Shown one piece after another: positions 1-5,225 of a stretch of DNA of 7,803 nucleotides (position 1 is its first letter; the number at the start of each line of letters is the position of its first letter). Source of the stretch: Massilia sp. (GTDB taxonomy: Bacteria > Pseudomonadota > Gammaproteobacteria > Burkholderiales > Burkholderiaceae_D); the NCBI GenBank assembly GCA_028291845.1, contig JAQGNM010000020.1:1-7803 (forward strand), written 5' to 3'. Position numbers and translations under genes: made by a program. The notes under the pieces were generated by a model. It was not told the origin of the DNA. It did not search any database and saw only the letters and a list, made by a program, of their open reading frames with translations.

Positions 1-156
1 GATCTCCGCCCGCAGCGGCTGCCCCAGGCTCGACAACACGGTGAGCTTGCCGAGACCGGCCGCTTGCGCGGAAGACAACACCACTGCCGTGGCGATGGCG
101 CCGAACAGGGACTTCAGCGCAAGCGACATGATGCGGGGACGGGTTTGTAAAGGCAT
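1..156 (-). CDS. fimV: FimV-like polar/peptidoglycan-binding protein, N-terminal fragment
   Basis: Only the first 52 codons are in the window; the gene runs off the left edge. The N-terminus (MPLQTRPRIMSLALKSL...) has a basic stretch, a hydrophobic core (residues 11-28) and an AQA-type signal peptidase site near residue 32. The mature start reads GLGKLTVLSSLGQPLRAEI, the conserved opening of the FimV periplasmic N-domain. FimV proteins are large inner-membrane proteins with a LysM domain and a TPR-containing cytoplasmic end. They organise cell-pole functions such as type IV pilus assembly and twitching. Position directly after asd matches the asd-fimV-truA order common in beta- and gammaproteobacteria. 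I chose the first ATG (154-156); a second in-frame ATG at 127-129 (residue 10) would also leave a workable signal peptide. Neither has a strong Shine-Dalgarno. Family assignment is firm; the later domains cannot be seen. Confidence 0.88.
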   Translation of the reverse strand, partial: MPLQTRPRIMSLALKSLFGAIATAVVLSSAQAAGLGKLTVLSSLGQPLRAEI

Positions 157-210
157 GGTGGCAGCGTGGGTAAGAGTTGTCGAGGGGAATGCTACTGTCT
201 CGGAGGTCTC

Positions 211-239
211 AACATATCATCATGCTCTGGAGCATGCAA
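211..239 (-). promoter_or_regulatory. Possible fimV promoter
   Basis: Reading the minus strand, TTGCAT (234-239) and TATGTT (211-216) are separated by exactly 17 bases and would start a transcript about 48 bases before the fimV ATG. The matches to sigma70 consensus are only 3/6 and 4/6. The case rests on spacing, position, and the need for a promoter after the asd terminator. A TAATTT further upstream (minus strand, near 292-297) has no good -35 box. Confidence 0.35.
221..236. repeat. Inverted repeat in the fimV upstream region
   Basis: CATGCTC, a 2-base gap and GAGCATG form a perfect 7-base dyad. It falls inside the 17-base spacer of the candidate fimV promoter, so it could be an operator rather than a terminator. 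No T-run follows it on either strand. Function is unknown. Confidence 0.5.
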
Positions 240-301
240 GCTTTCGGAGTGTTTCTCCAGCTCCAACATCGATAGTGTGAACAGGATGCCTAAATTACGC
301 C

Positions 302-319
302 GTTTTGACCACACAAAAC
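302..319. repeat. Inverted repeat GTTTTG-N6-CAAAAC
   Basis: Perfect 6-base arms (302-307 and 314-319) flank ACCACA in the asd-fimV gap, downstream of the asd terminator and about 145 bases upstream of fimV. It could be a protein-binding site or simply chance in an AT-richer stretch. No T-tract supports termination. Confidence 0.35.
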
Positions 320-361
320 AGCACTTTTCGAGGCCGCTTCGCAGAATGAAAATGGCATCTG

Positions 362-391
362 AAAATGACAAAAGGCCGGCAATGCCGGCCT
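362..391 (-). terminator. Rho-independent terminator of the leu-asd operon
   Basis: On the minus strand, AGGCCGGC (384-391), loop ATT and GCCGGCCT (373-380) form a perfect 8-bp GC-rich stem. It is followed by TTTGTCATTTT. The stem begins 38 bases after the asd stop codon. The plus-strand side has no T-run, so it should act on the asd transcript only. It implies that fimV has its own promoter. Confidence 0.85.
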
Positions 392-429
392 CGTTTCATG
401 ACACGCGATTAACGGTCATTGTGAGAAGA

Positions 430-1557
430 TTATTGGTCGAGAACAATACGCAACATGCGGCGCAAGGGCTCGGCCGCGCCCCACAGCAACTGGTCGCCGA
501 CGGTAAACGCGGACAAATATTCCGGCCCCATCGACATCTTGCGCAGCCGGCCGACGGGAATCGTCAAGCTGCCCGTCACCGCCGCCGGCGATAACTCGCG
601 CACCGACGCCTCGCGGGTGTTCGGCACCACTTTGACCCACTGGTTGGCGGAGGCGATGATGTCGTTGACTTCGTCCAAAGACACATCTTTTTTCAGCTTG
701 ATGGTCAGCGCCTGCGAGTGGCAGCGCATGGCGCCGATGCGCACGCACAGGCCGTCGACAGGGATCGGGGCGGAGCCGAATGCTTCACCGAGGCCGAGGA
801 TCTTGTTGGTCTCGGCGCCAGCCTTCCACTCTTCCTTCGACTGGCCGTTGCCCAGGTCCTTGTCGATCCAGGGAATCAGGTTGCCCGCCAGCGGCGCGCC
901 GAACTGTTTGATTTCGTCGGCCGACAAGCCGTGCTGGGTGGCCAGCACCGTGCGGTCGATTTCCAGGATGGCCGACGCCGGGTCGTCCAGCAGCGGGCGC
1001 ACGGCGGCGTTGATGGTGCCGAACTGGGTCAGCAGTTCGCGCATGTGCTGGGCGCCGCCGCCGGACGCGGCTTGGTAGGTCATCGAAGTCATCCAGTCGA
1101 CCAGGCCGTGCTGGAACAGGCCGCCCAGACCGATCAGCATGCACGACACCGTGCAATTGCCGCCGATGTAGTTCTTGATGCCCTTGCCCAGCGCCGTCTT
1201 GATGACGCCCATGTTGACAGGATCGAGCACGATCACGGCGTCGTCGTTCATGCGCAAGGTCGAGGCGGCGTCGATCCAGTAGCCGTCCCAGCCGGAGGCG
1301 CGCAGTTGCGGAAACACGTCACTGGTGTAGTCGCCGCCCTGGCAGGAGATGATGATCTCGCACTTGCTGAGCGCGGCGATGTCGAAGGCGCTTTTCAGGG
1401 TGGTTTCGTTCTTGGCCAAGGCGGGCGCGGCGCCGCCGGCGTTCGAGGTGGTGAAAAACACCGGTTCGATATCGGCAAAATCGCCCTCGTCGCGCATGCG
1501 CTGCATCAGCACCGAGCCGACCATCCCGCGCCAACCTACCAAGCCTACTAATTTCAT
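430..1557 (-). CDS. asd: Aspartate-semialdehyde dehydrogenase
   Basis: Cytoplasmic enzyme that reduces L-aspartyl phosphate with NADPH to aspartate semialdehyde, the branch point to lysine/diaminopimelate, threonine and methionine. The 375 residues fit the proteobacterial long-form family (E. coli 367). The N-terminal dinucleotide-binding loop is GWRGMVGSVLMQRM (8-21). The active-site cysteine is Cys135 in GGNCTVS. Substrate-binding Arg273 and catalytic His280 lie in CVRIGAMRCHSQALT, matching E. coli Arg267/His274 with a constant offset. The start is supported by GGGAAG (1564-1569) six bases upstream of the ATG. It sits 30 bases after leuB, so it is co-transcribed with the leucine genes, an arrangement known in Pseudomonas and Burkholderiales. 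A terminator follows. No truncation or missing key residue is visible. Confidence 0.97.
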   Translation of the reverse strand: MKLVGLVGWRGMVGSVLMQRMRDEGDFADIEPVFFTTSNAGGAAPALAKNETTLKSAFDIAALSKCEIIISCQGGDYTSDVFPQLRASGWDGYWIDAASTLRMNDDAVIVLDPVNMGVIKTALGKGIKNYIGGNCTVSCMLIGLGGLFQHGLVDWMTSMTYQAASGGGAQHMRELLTQFGTINAAVRPLLDDPASAILEIDRTVLATQHGLSADEIKQFGAPLAGNLIPWIDKDLGNGQSKEEWKAGAETNKILGLGEAFGSAPIPVDGLCVRIGAMRCHSQALTIKLKKDVSLDEVNDIIASANQWVKVVPNTREASVRELSPAAVTGSLTIPVGRLRKMSMGPEYLSAFTVGDQLLWGAAEPLRRMLRIVLDQ

Positions 1558-1563
1558 GTTCTT

Positions 1564-1569
1564 CTTCCC
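1564..1569 (-). promoter_or_regulatory. Ribosome binding site of asd
   Basis: GGGAAG on the minus strand, six bases before the asd ATG, within the 30-base leuB-asd gap. It is the clearest Shine-Dalgarno in the leu-asd operon and fixes the asd start. Confidence 0.6.
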
Positions 1570-1587
1570 ACACTATGAATGAATTGT

Positions 1588-2658
1588 TTAAGCGAGCGCC
1601 TTGACCACCGCGTTGCCCATCTCTTCGGTGCTCACGCGCAGCGCGCCCGCTTCGTCGATGTCGGCGGTGCGCAGGCCCTGTCTGAGTACGCTCTTGACGG
1701 CGTTCTCGATGCGCTCGGCCTGTTCCGCCTTGTCGAACGAATAGCGCAGCATCATCGCCGCCGACAGGATCGTCGCCAGCGGATTGGCGATGCCCTTGCC
1801 GGCGATGTCAGGGGCCGAGCCGTGCGAGGGTTCGTACAAACCCTTGTTGTTGGCGTCGAGCGAAGCCGATGGCAGCATGCCGATCGAACCGGTCAGCATG
1901 GCGGCGCAGTCGGAGAGAATATCACCGAACATGTTACCGGTTACCAGCACGTCGAATTTTTTCGGCGCCCGCACCAACTGCATGGCGGCGTTATCGACGT
2001 ACATGTGATCGAGCGCGACATCGGGATAATCCTGGTGCACCTCGGTGACGATGTCGCGCCAGAACTGGAACGTTTCCAGCACATTGGCCTTGTCGACGCT
2101 GGTGACGCGCTTGTCGCGCTTCTGCGCGGCCTGGAACGCCACGTGGGCGATGCGGCGAATTTCCGACTCGGCGTAGCGCATGGTGTCGAACCCTTCGCGA
2201 TCGCCCTTGAACGGGCCGTCCGGGCACTCGCGCACGCCGCGCGGTTTGCCGAAATAGATATCGCCGGTCAGCTCGCGAATGATCAGGATGTCCAGGCCGG
2301 AGACGATTTCCGGTTTCAAGGTGGAAGCGCCGGCCAGTTCCGGGTACAGGATGGCGGGACGCAGGTTGGCGAACAGCTGCAGTTCCTTGCGCAGGCCGAG
2401 AATGGCCTGCTCCGGACGCAGCGAGCGCTCGAGGCTGTCGTATTTGAAATCGCCGACGGCGCCGAACAGCACGGCGTCGGCCGCTTTTGCCAGGGCCAGG
2501 GTGGCGGGCGGCAGCGGATGGCCGGCGGCGGCGTAACCGGCGCCGCCGACGTCGGCGCTTTCCATCTCGAACGGCTCGCCGAGGGCATTCAACACCTTGA
2601 CCGCTTGCGTCATGATTTCAGGGCCGATGCCGTCGCCGGGCAGGATTGCAATCTTCAT
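1588..2658 (-). CDS. leuB: 3-isopropylmalate dehydrogenase
   Basis: Oxidatively decarboxylates 3-isopropylmalate with NAD+ to 2-ketoisocaproate, third step of leucine synthesis, in the cytoplasm as a dimer. The 356 residues match the family. MKIAILPGDGIGPEI opens the protein. Substrate-site residues are Arg90 and Arg100 (GLRKELQLFANLRP), Arg128, Tyr135 and Lys190. Metal-binding aspartates are Asp222, Asp246 and Asp250, the last two in the signature GNMFGDILSD (241-250). The NAD-side loop is YEPSHGSAPDIAGKGIANP (275-293). The start is fixed by the invariant N-terminus; an AAGAGA purine run lies upstream. It follows leuD by 45 bases and precedes asd by 30. Nothing appears unusual. Confidence 0.98.
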   Translation of the reverse strand: MKIAILPGDGIGPEIMTQAVKVLNALGEPFEMESADVGGAGYAAAGHPLPPATLALAKAADAVLFGAVGDFKYDSLERSLRPEQAILGLRKELQLFANLRPAILYPELAGASTLKPEIVSGLDILIIRELTGDIYFGKPRGVRECPDGPFKGDREGFDTMRYAESEIRRIAHVAFQAAQKRDKRVTSVDKANVLETFQFWRDIVTEVHQDYPDVALDHMYVDNAAMQLVRAPKKFDVLVTGNMFGDILSDCAAMLTGSIGMLPSASLDANNKGLYEPSHGSAPDIAGKGIANPLATILSAAMMLRYSFDKAEQAERIENAVKSVLRQGLRTADIDEAGALRVSTEEMGNAVVKALA

Positions 2659-2685
2659 GGAGTCTCTTCTTGTGTATTTTCGTTT

Positions 2686-2705
2686 ATGCTTGTTTGTGCT
2701 TGTTT
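2686..2705. repeat. Tandem 10-mer between leuD and leuB
   Basis: Read on the minus strand, AAACAAGCAC is followed by AAACAAGCAT, then AAAC again. The first copy overlaps the leuD stop codon (2704-2706) and the array runs into the 45-base gap before leuB. It is AT-rich against a GC-rich background. It could be an unstructured translation-initiation spacer or a small slippage product. Confidence 0.6.
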
Positions 2706-3351
2706 AGATAACGTTGGCAAGCCACGGCTGCGCCGCCAGGTGGCGCTCTTCGAACGCGCGGATCTGGTCGGCGTGGCGCAGGGTCAGGCCGATGTCATCG
2801 AGGCCGTTCATCAGGCAGTATTTACGGAACGGGTCGATGGCGAACTCGCAGGAAAAGGCGCCGTCGCTGGTGGAGACGCGCTGCGCTTCGAGGTCGACAA
2901 TAAGGCGAAATCCATTGAAACCCTTGACCATGTCGAACAGGCGGTCGATCTCGGTTTCTTTCAACACGATCGGCAGCAGGCCGCTCTTGTAGCAGTTATT
3001 GAAAAAAATGTCGGCGAAGCTGGGCGCGATGATGGCGCGAAAGCCGTACTGGTCGAGCGCCCACGGGGCGTGTTCGCGCGAAGAGCCGCAGCCGAAATTC
3101 TTGCGGGTCAACAGGATCGAAGCGCCCTGGTAGCGCGGCTGGTTCAGCACGAAGTCGGGATTGACCGGACGGCGCGAATTGTCCTGGCCCGGTTCGCCGT
3201 GATCGAGGTAGCGCCACTCGTCGAACAAATTCGGGCCGAAGCCGGTGCGGCGGATCGACTTGAGGAACTGCTTCGGGATGATGGCGTCGGTATCGACGTT
3301 GGCGCGGTCGAGCGGGGCCACCAGGCCTTCGTAACGGATGAATTTTTCCAT
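2704..3351 (-). CDS. leuD: 3-isopropylmalate dehydratase small subunit
   Basis: Small swivel-domain subunit of isopropylmalate isomerase. With LeuC it converts 2-isopropylmalate to 3-isopropylmalate, second step of leucine synthesis. The 215 residues fit the proteobacterial LeuD type 1 family (E. coli 201). MEKFIRYEGLVAPLDRANVDTDAIIPKQF is the typical start, and NFGCGSSREHAPWAL (85-99) is the swivel-domain signature that closes over the substrate. The start is fixed by homology; the upstream Shine-Dalgarno is weak (GAAG close to the ATG). It lies 42 bases after the entericidin-like gene and 45 before leuB. Separation from leuC by a lipoprotein gene is the only odd point. Confidence 0.97.
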   Translation of the reverse strand: MEKFIRYEGLVAPLDRANVDTDAIIPKQFLKSIRRTGFGPNLFDEWRYLDHGEPGQDNSRRPVNPDFVLNQPRYQGASILLTRKNFGCGSSREHAPWALDQYGFRAIIAPSFADIFFNNCYKSGLLPIVLKETEIDRLFDMVKGFNGFRLIVDLEAQRVSTSDGAFSCEFAIDPFRKYCLMNGLDDIGLTLRHADQIRAFEERHLAAQPWLANVI

Positions 3352-3393
3352 GATCTTCGAGTTGAGAGAGAGGAACGGCCGTAGCTGAACAGC

Positions 3394-3525
3394 TTATTTG
3401 CGGCCGACGCCTTCGACGGCCTGGCCGACTTTTTGGACATCCTTGCCGACGCCGGCGATGGTGTTGCAGGCCGAGAGAGTGAGCAAAAACGCGGCGGCGA
3501 TGCAGACGGCGGAAAGGTTTTTCAT
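3394..3525 (-). CDS. Entericidin A/B-like small lipoprotein
   Basis: A 43-residue protein starting MKNLSAVCIAAAFLLTLSAC, with a lysine-containing start, a hydrophobic core and a lipobox LSAC. Cys20 would be the lipidated first residue of the mature protein. The mature part, NTIAGVGKDVQKVGQAVEGV plus GRK, has the G-x-G-K-D-x-x-x-x-G pattern and amphipathic helix of the entericidin EcnA/EcnB family. Enterobacterial entericidins are a stationary-phase toxin/antidote lipoprotein pair. Single copies such as this are usually of unknown role, so calling it a toxin would be inference. The gene lies between leuC (36-base gap) and leuD (42-base gap), in the same direction, so it should be on the leu transcript. 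No Shine-Dalgarno is visible; the region before the ATG is an AT-rich tandem repeat. A similar insertion in leu operons of other Burkholderiales is recalled, not checked. Confidence 0.85.
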   Translation of the reverse strand: MKNLSAVCIAAAFLLTLSACNTIAGVGKDVQKVGQAVEGVGRK

Positions 3526-3532
3526 GACAAAT

Positions 3533-3559
3533 AAATAAATCAAATAAATCAAATAAATA
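3533..3559. repeat. Tandem 9-mer between leuC and the entericidin-like gene
   Basis: Three adjacent copies of AAATAAATC (3533-3541, 3542-3550, and 3551-3559 with a final A) on the plus strand, preceded by AAAT. They fill almost all of the 36 bases between the leuC stop and the lipoprotein ATG. The stretch is almost pure A/T, has no hairpin and carries no Shine-Dalgarno, so it may act as an unstructured initiation region or an AT-rich RNase/Hfq site. Copy number could vary by slippage. Confidence 0.75.
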
Positions 3560-3561
3560 GT

Positions 3562-4965
3562 TTAGCGCAGACTGCGTACATCGACGAAATGACCGGCGAT
3601 GCCGGCGGCGGCGGCCATCGCCGGCGACACCAGGTGGGTGCGGCCGCCCTGCCCCTGGCGGCCCTCGAAATTGCGGTTCGAGGTCGAGGCGCAGCGCTCG
3701 CCCGGTTCGAGGCGGTCGGCGTTCATCGCCAGGCACATCGAGCAGCCCGGCTCGCGCCATTCGAAACCGGCGTCCTTGAAGATGCGATCGAGGCCTTCGC
3801 GCTCGGCCTGATCCTTGACCAGGCCGGAACCGGGCACCACCATCGCCAGGCGCACGTTGGAGGCGCGCTGCTTGCCGCGCACGACGGCGGCGGCGGCGCG
3901 CAGGTCCTCGATGCGCGAGTTTGTGCAGGAGCCGATGAACACCTTGTCGATGCGGATGTCCTGGATCGGTGTGTTCGGCGTCAGGTTCATGTAGGCCAGC
4001 GCCTTTTCCATGGCGTCGCGGCGCACCGCATCCTTCTCCAAGTCGGGATCGGGCACGCGACCGTCGATCGCGGTGACCATCTCCGGCGAAGTGCCCCAGG
4101 TCACCTGCGGCTTGACCTCGGCCGCGTTCAATGTGACGACCAGGTCGAAGCGTGCGCCCGGGTCCGAGTGCAAGGTGCGCCAGTAGGCCACGGCGCGCTC
4201 CCAGTGCGGGCCGGCGGGCGAGAACGGGCGCCCCTTGACGTAATCGATGGTGGTGTCGTCGACGCCGATCATGCCGGCGCGCGCACCGGCTTCGATGGCC
4301 ATGTTACAGACCGTCATGCGCCCTTCCATCGACAGCGAACGGATGGTCGAACCGGCAAATTCGATGGCGTAACCGGTGCCGCCGGCGGTGCCGATTTTGC
4401 CGATCACGGCCAGCACCAGGTCTTTCGCGGTTACGCCGCTTGGCAAGGCGCCATCGATCTGCACCAGCATCGCTTTCGATTTTTTCGCCAGCAGCGTCTG
4501 GGTGGCGAGCACGTGTTCGACTTCCGAGGTGCCGATGCCGTGCGCAAGACAGGCAAACGCGCCGTGCGTCGACGTGTGCGAGTCGCCGCACACCACCGTC
4601 ATGCCAGGCAAGGTGGCGCCCTGCTCCGGCCCGATCACGTGGACGATGCCCTGGCGCTTGTCGTTCATGTTGAAGTAGGTCAGGCCGTAGCTTTTGGCGT
4701 TGGCGTCGAGCGTTTCCACCTGCAGGCGCGAGACCGGGTCGAGGATGCCGTCCTTGCGGTCGGTGGTCGGCACGTTGTGGTCGGCCACCACCAGGTTCGC
4801 CGAGTTGCGCCAGAGGGGACGGTTGGCGGCGCGCAGGCCGTCGAACGCCTGCGGGCTGGTCACTTCATGGACCAGGTGGCGGTCGATGTAAAGCACCGTG
4901 GTGCCGTCTTCGTCGGCCCGCACCACGTGCGAGTCCCACAGTTTGTCGTAAAGCGTTTTGATCAT
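3562..4965 (-). CDS. leuC: 3-isopropylmalate dehydratase large subunit
   Basis: Aconitase-family large subunit of isopropylmalate isomerase, carrying the [4Fe-4S] cluster and acting with LeuD in leucine synthesis. From MIKTLYDKLWDSHVV it is 467 residues, against 466 in E. coli, which decides the start. Cluster cysteines are Cys347 (FIGSCTNSRIEDL) and Cys408/Cys411 (PGCSMCLAMN). Other family blocks are IDRHLVHEVTSPQAFDGLR (27-45), CGDSHTSTHGAF (126-137), GTSEVEHVLATQTL (145-158) and TSNRNFEGRQGQGGRTHLVS (428-447). The reading frame stays open upstream to an ATG at 5076, giving a 37-residue extension that does not resemble LeuC. First gene of the operon, about 110 bases after its predicted transcription start. 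The Shine-Dalgarno before ATG 4963-4965 is weak. Confidence 0.97.
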   Translation of the reverse strand: MIKTLYDKLWDSHVVRADEDGTTVLYIDRHLVHEVTSPQAFDGLRAANRPLWRNSANLVVADHNVPTTDRKDGILDPVSRLQVETLDANAKSYGLTYFNMNDKRQGIVHVIGPEQGATLPGMTVVCGDSHTSTHGAFACLAHGIGTSEVEHVLATQTLLAKKSKAMLVQIDGALPSGVTAKDLVLAVIGKIGTAGGTGYAIEFAGSTIRSLSMEGRMTVCNMAIEAGARAGMIGVDDTTIDYVKGRPFSPAGPHWERAVAYWRTLHSDPGARFDLVVTLNAAEVKPQVTWGTSPEMVTAIDGRVPDPDLEKDAVRRDAMEKALAYMNLTPNTPIQDIRIDKVFIGSCTNSRIEDLRAAAAVVRGKQRASNVRLAMVVPGSGLVKDQAEREGLDRIFKDAGFEWREPGCSMCLAMNADRLEPGERCASTSNRNFEGRQGQGGRTHLVSPAMAAAAGIAGHFVDVRSLR

Positions 4966-5077
4966 TGTCTGCGTCCGGCTTCGGGTGGAATGGATTGCGC
5001 ATTTGATTATGCCATATTTGTGCATTGCCGCAGAAGAGGTCCTTTTTTGGAACCTTATTTGCACCTGTTTGCGCATC
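4966..5077 (-). promoter_or_regulatory. leuC 5' leader with possible nested hairpin
   Basis: About 110 bases separate the predicted transcription start from the leuC ATG. On the minus strand, GGTTCC (5049-5054) can pair with GGACC (5038-5042) across an A-run, with one bulge. This is enclosed by GTGCA (5060-5064) and TGCAC (5020-5024). The motif ATGCGCAA occurs twice in the leader (5069-5076 and 4995-5002). I found no short leader peptide rich in leucine codons and no terminator before leuC, so classical attenuation is not supported. Confidence 0.35.
5055..5063. repeat. Third copy of the leuC operator-like 9-mer
   Basis: TTATTTGCA on the plus strand is identical to the left arm of the inverted repeat at 5086-5117 and lies exactly 31 bases away in the same orientation, about three helical turns. 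It is downstream of the predicted leuC transcription start, a position typical of an auxiliary repressor site. Confidence 0.45.
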
Positions 5078-5084
5078 GAAAAAT

Positions 5085-5113
5085 ATTATTTGCAAATTTA
5101 AATGAAATTGCAA
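5085..5113 (-). promoter_or_regulatory. Sigma70-like promoter of the leuC operon
   Basis: Minus-strand TTGCAA (5108-5113, 4/6 of TTGACA), a 17-base spacer and AATAAT (5085-5090, 5/6 of TATAAT). Transcription would begin near 5078. It is immediately behind the cheA terminator and is the best-spaced promoter in the leuC upstream region. A second -10-like CATAAT (5006-5011) nearer leuC lacks a good -35 box. Confidence 0.65.
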
Positions 5114-5117
5114 ATAA
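5086..5117. promoter_or_regulatory. Operator candidate: 10-base inverted repeat over the leuC promoter
   Basis: TTATTTGCAA (5086-5095), 12 bases, then TTGCAAATAA (5108-5117): a perfect inverted repeat with arm centres 22 bases apart, about two helical turns. The left arm covers the -10 box and the right arm contains the -35 box, so a dimeric protein bound here would compete with RNA polymerase. The left half also holds the palindrome ATTTGCAAAT (5089-5098). The regulator is not identifiable from this window, and I cannot assign the site to LeuO, Lrp or any other known regulator. Confidence 0.5.
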
Positions 5118-5150
5118 AAAATGCCTGCTAGTGATAGCAGGCATTTTTTC
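5115..5150 (-). terminator. Terminator of the cheZ-cheA operon (possibly bidirectional)
   Basis: ATGCCTGCTA (5121-5130), loop GTGA and TAGCAGGCAT (5135-5144) form a perfect 10-bp stem. It extends through A-runs and T-runs (5116-5120 with 5145-5149). On the minus strand the stem is followed by TTTTTATTTG, ending transcripts from cheA, whose stop lies about 75 bases upstream. The plus-strand side also has a T6 run, but no plus-strand gene needs it. The 75 bases between the cheA stop and the hairpin hold no gene. Confidence 0.9.
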
Positions 5151-5225
5151 CATCCTTCGGACCAGTGCGTTTATTTTTTCGGCGCCCCGGTTTCGTGCAT
5201 AAGGTTGTACATAAGGCCGATGCCC

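Noticed and set aside
1579..3384. Long plus-strand open frame (601 codons) antisense to leuB and leuD
   Set aside because: The product is rich in His, Gln, Arg and Ala with no recognisable motif. It lies wholly opposite two certain genes. Open antisense frames are common in GC-rich coding DNA.
4966..5076. N-terminal extension of leuC to the ATG at 5076
   Set aside because: The start at 4965 gives 467 residues and the family-typical MIKTLYDKLWDSHVV. The extension has no family similarity and would begin almost at the predicted transcription start.
4966..5077. Leucine attenuator leader peptide upstream of leuC
   Set aside because: No short frame with a run of leucine codons and no terminator hairpin with a U-tract lies before leuC.
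3589..5202. Long plus-strand open frame (537 codons) antisense to leuC
   Set aside because: Composition is typical of an antisense shadow (many Arg, His, Val, Gly), no domain is visible, and the opposite strand encodes a complete LeuC.
5198..5216. Direct repeat CATAAGG (5198-5204 and 5210-5216) after the cheA stop
   Set aside because: Two 7-base copies in an untranslated tail with no promoter or gene context; too short to separate from chance.
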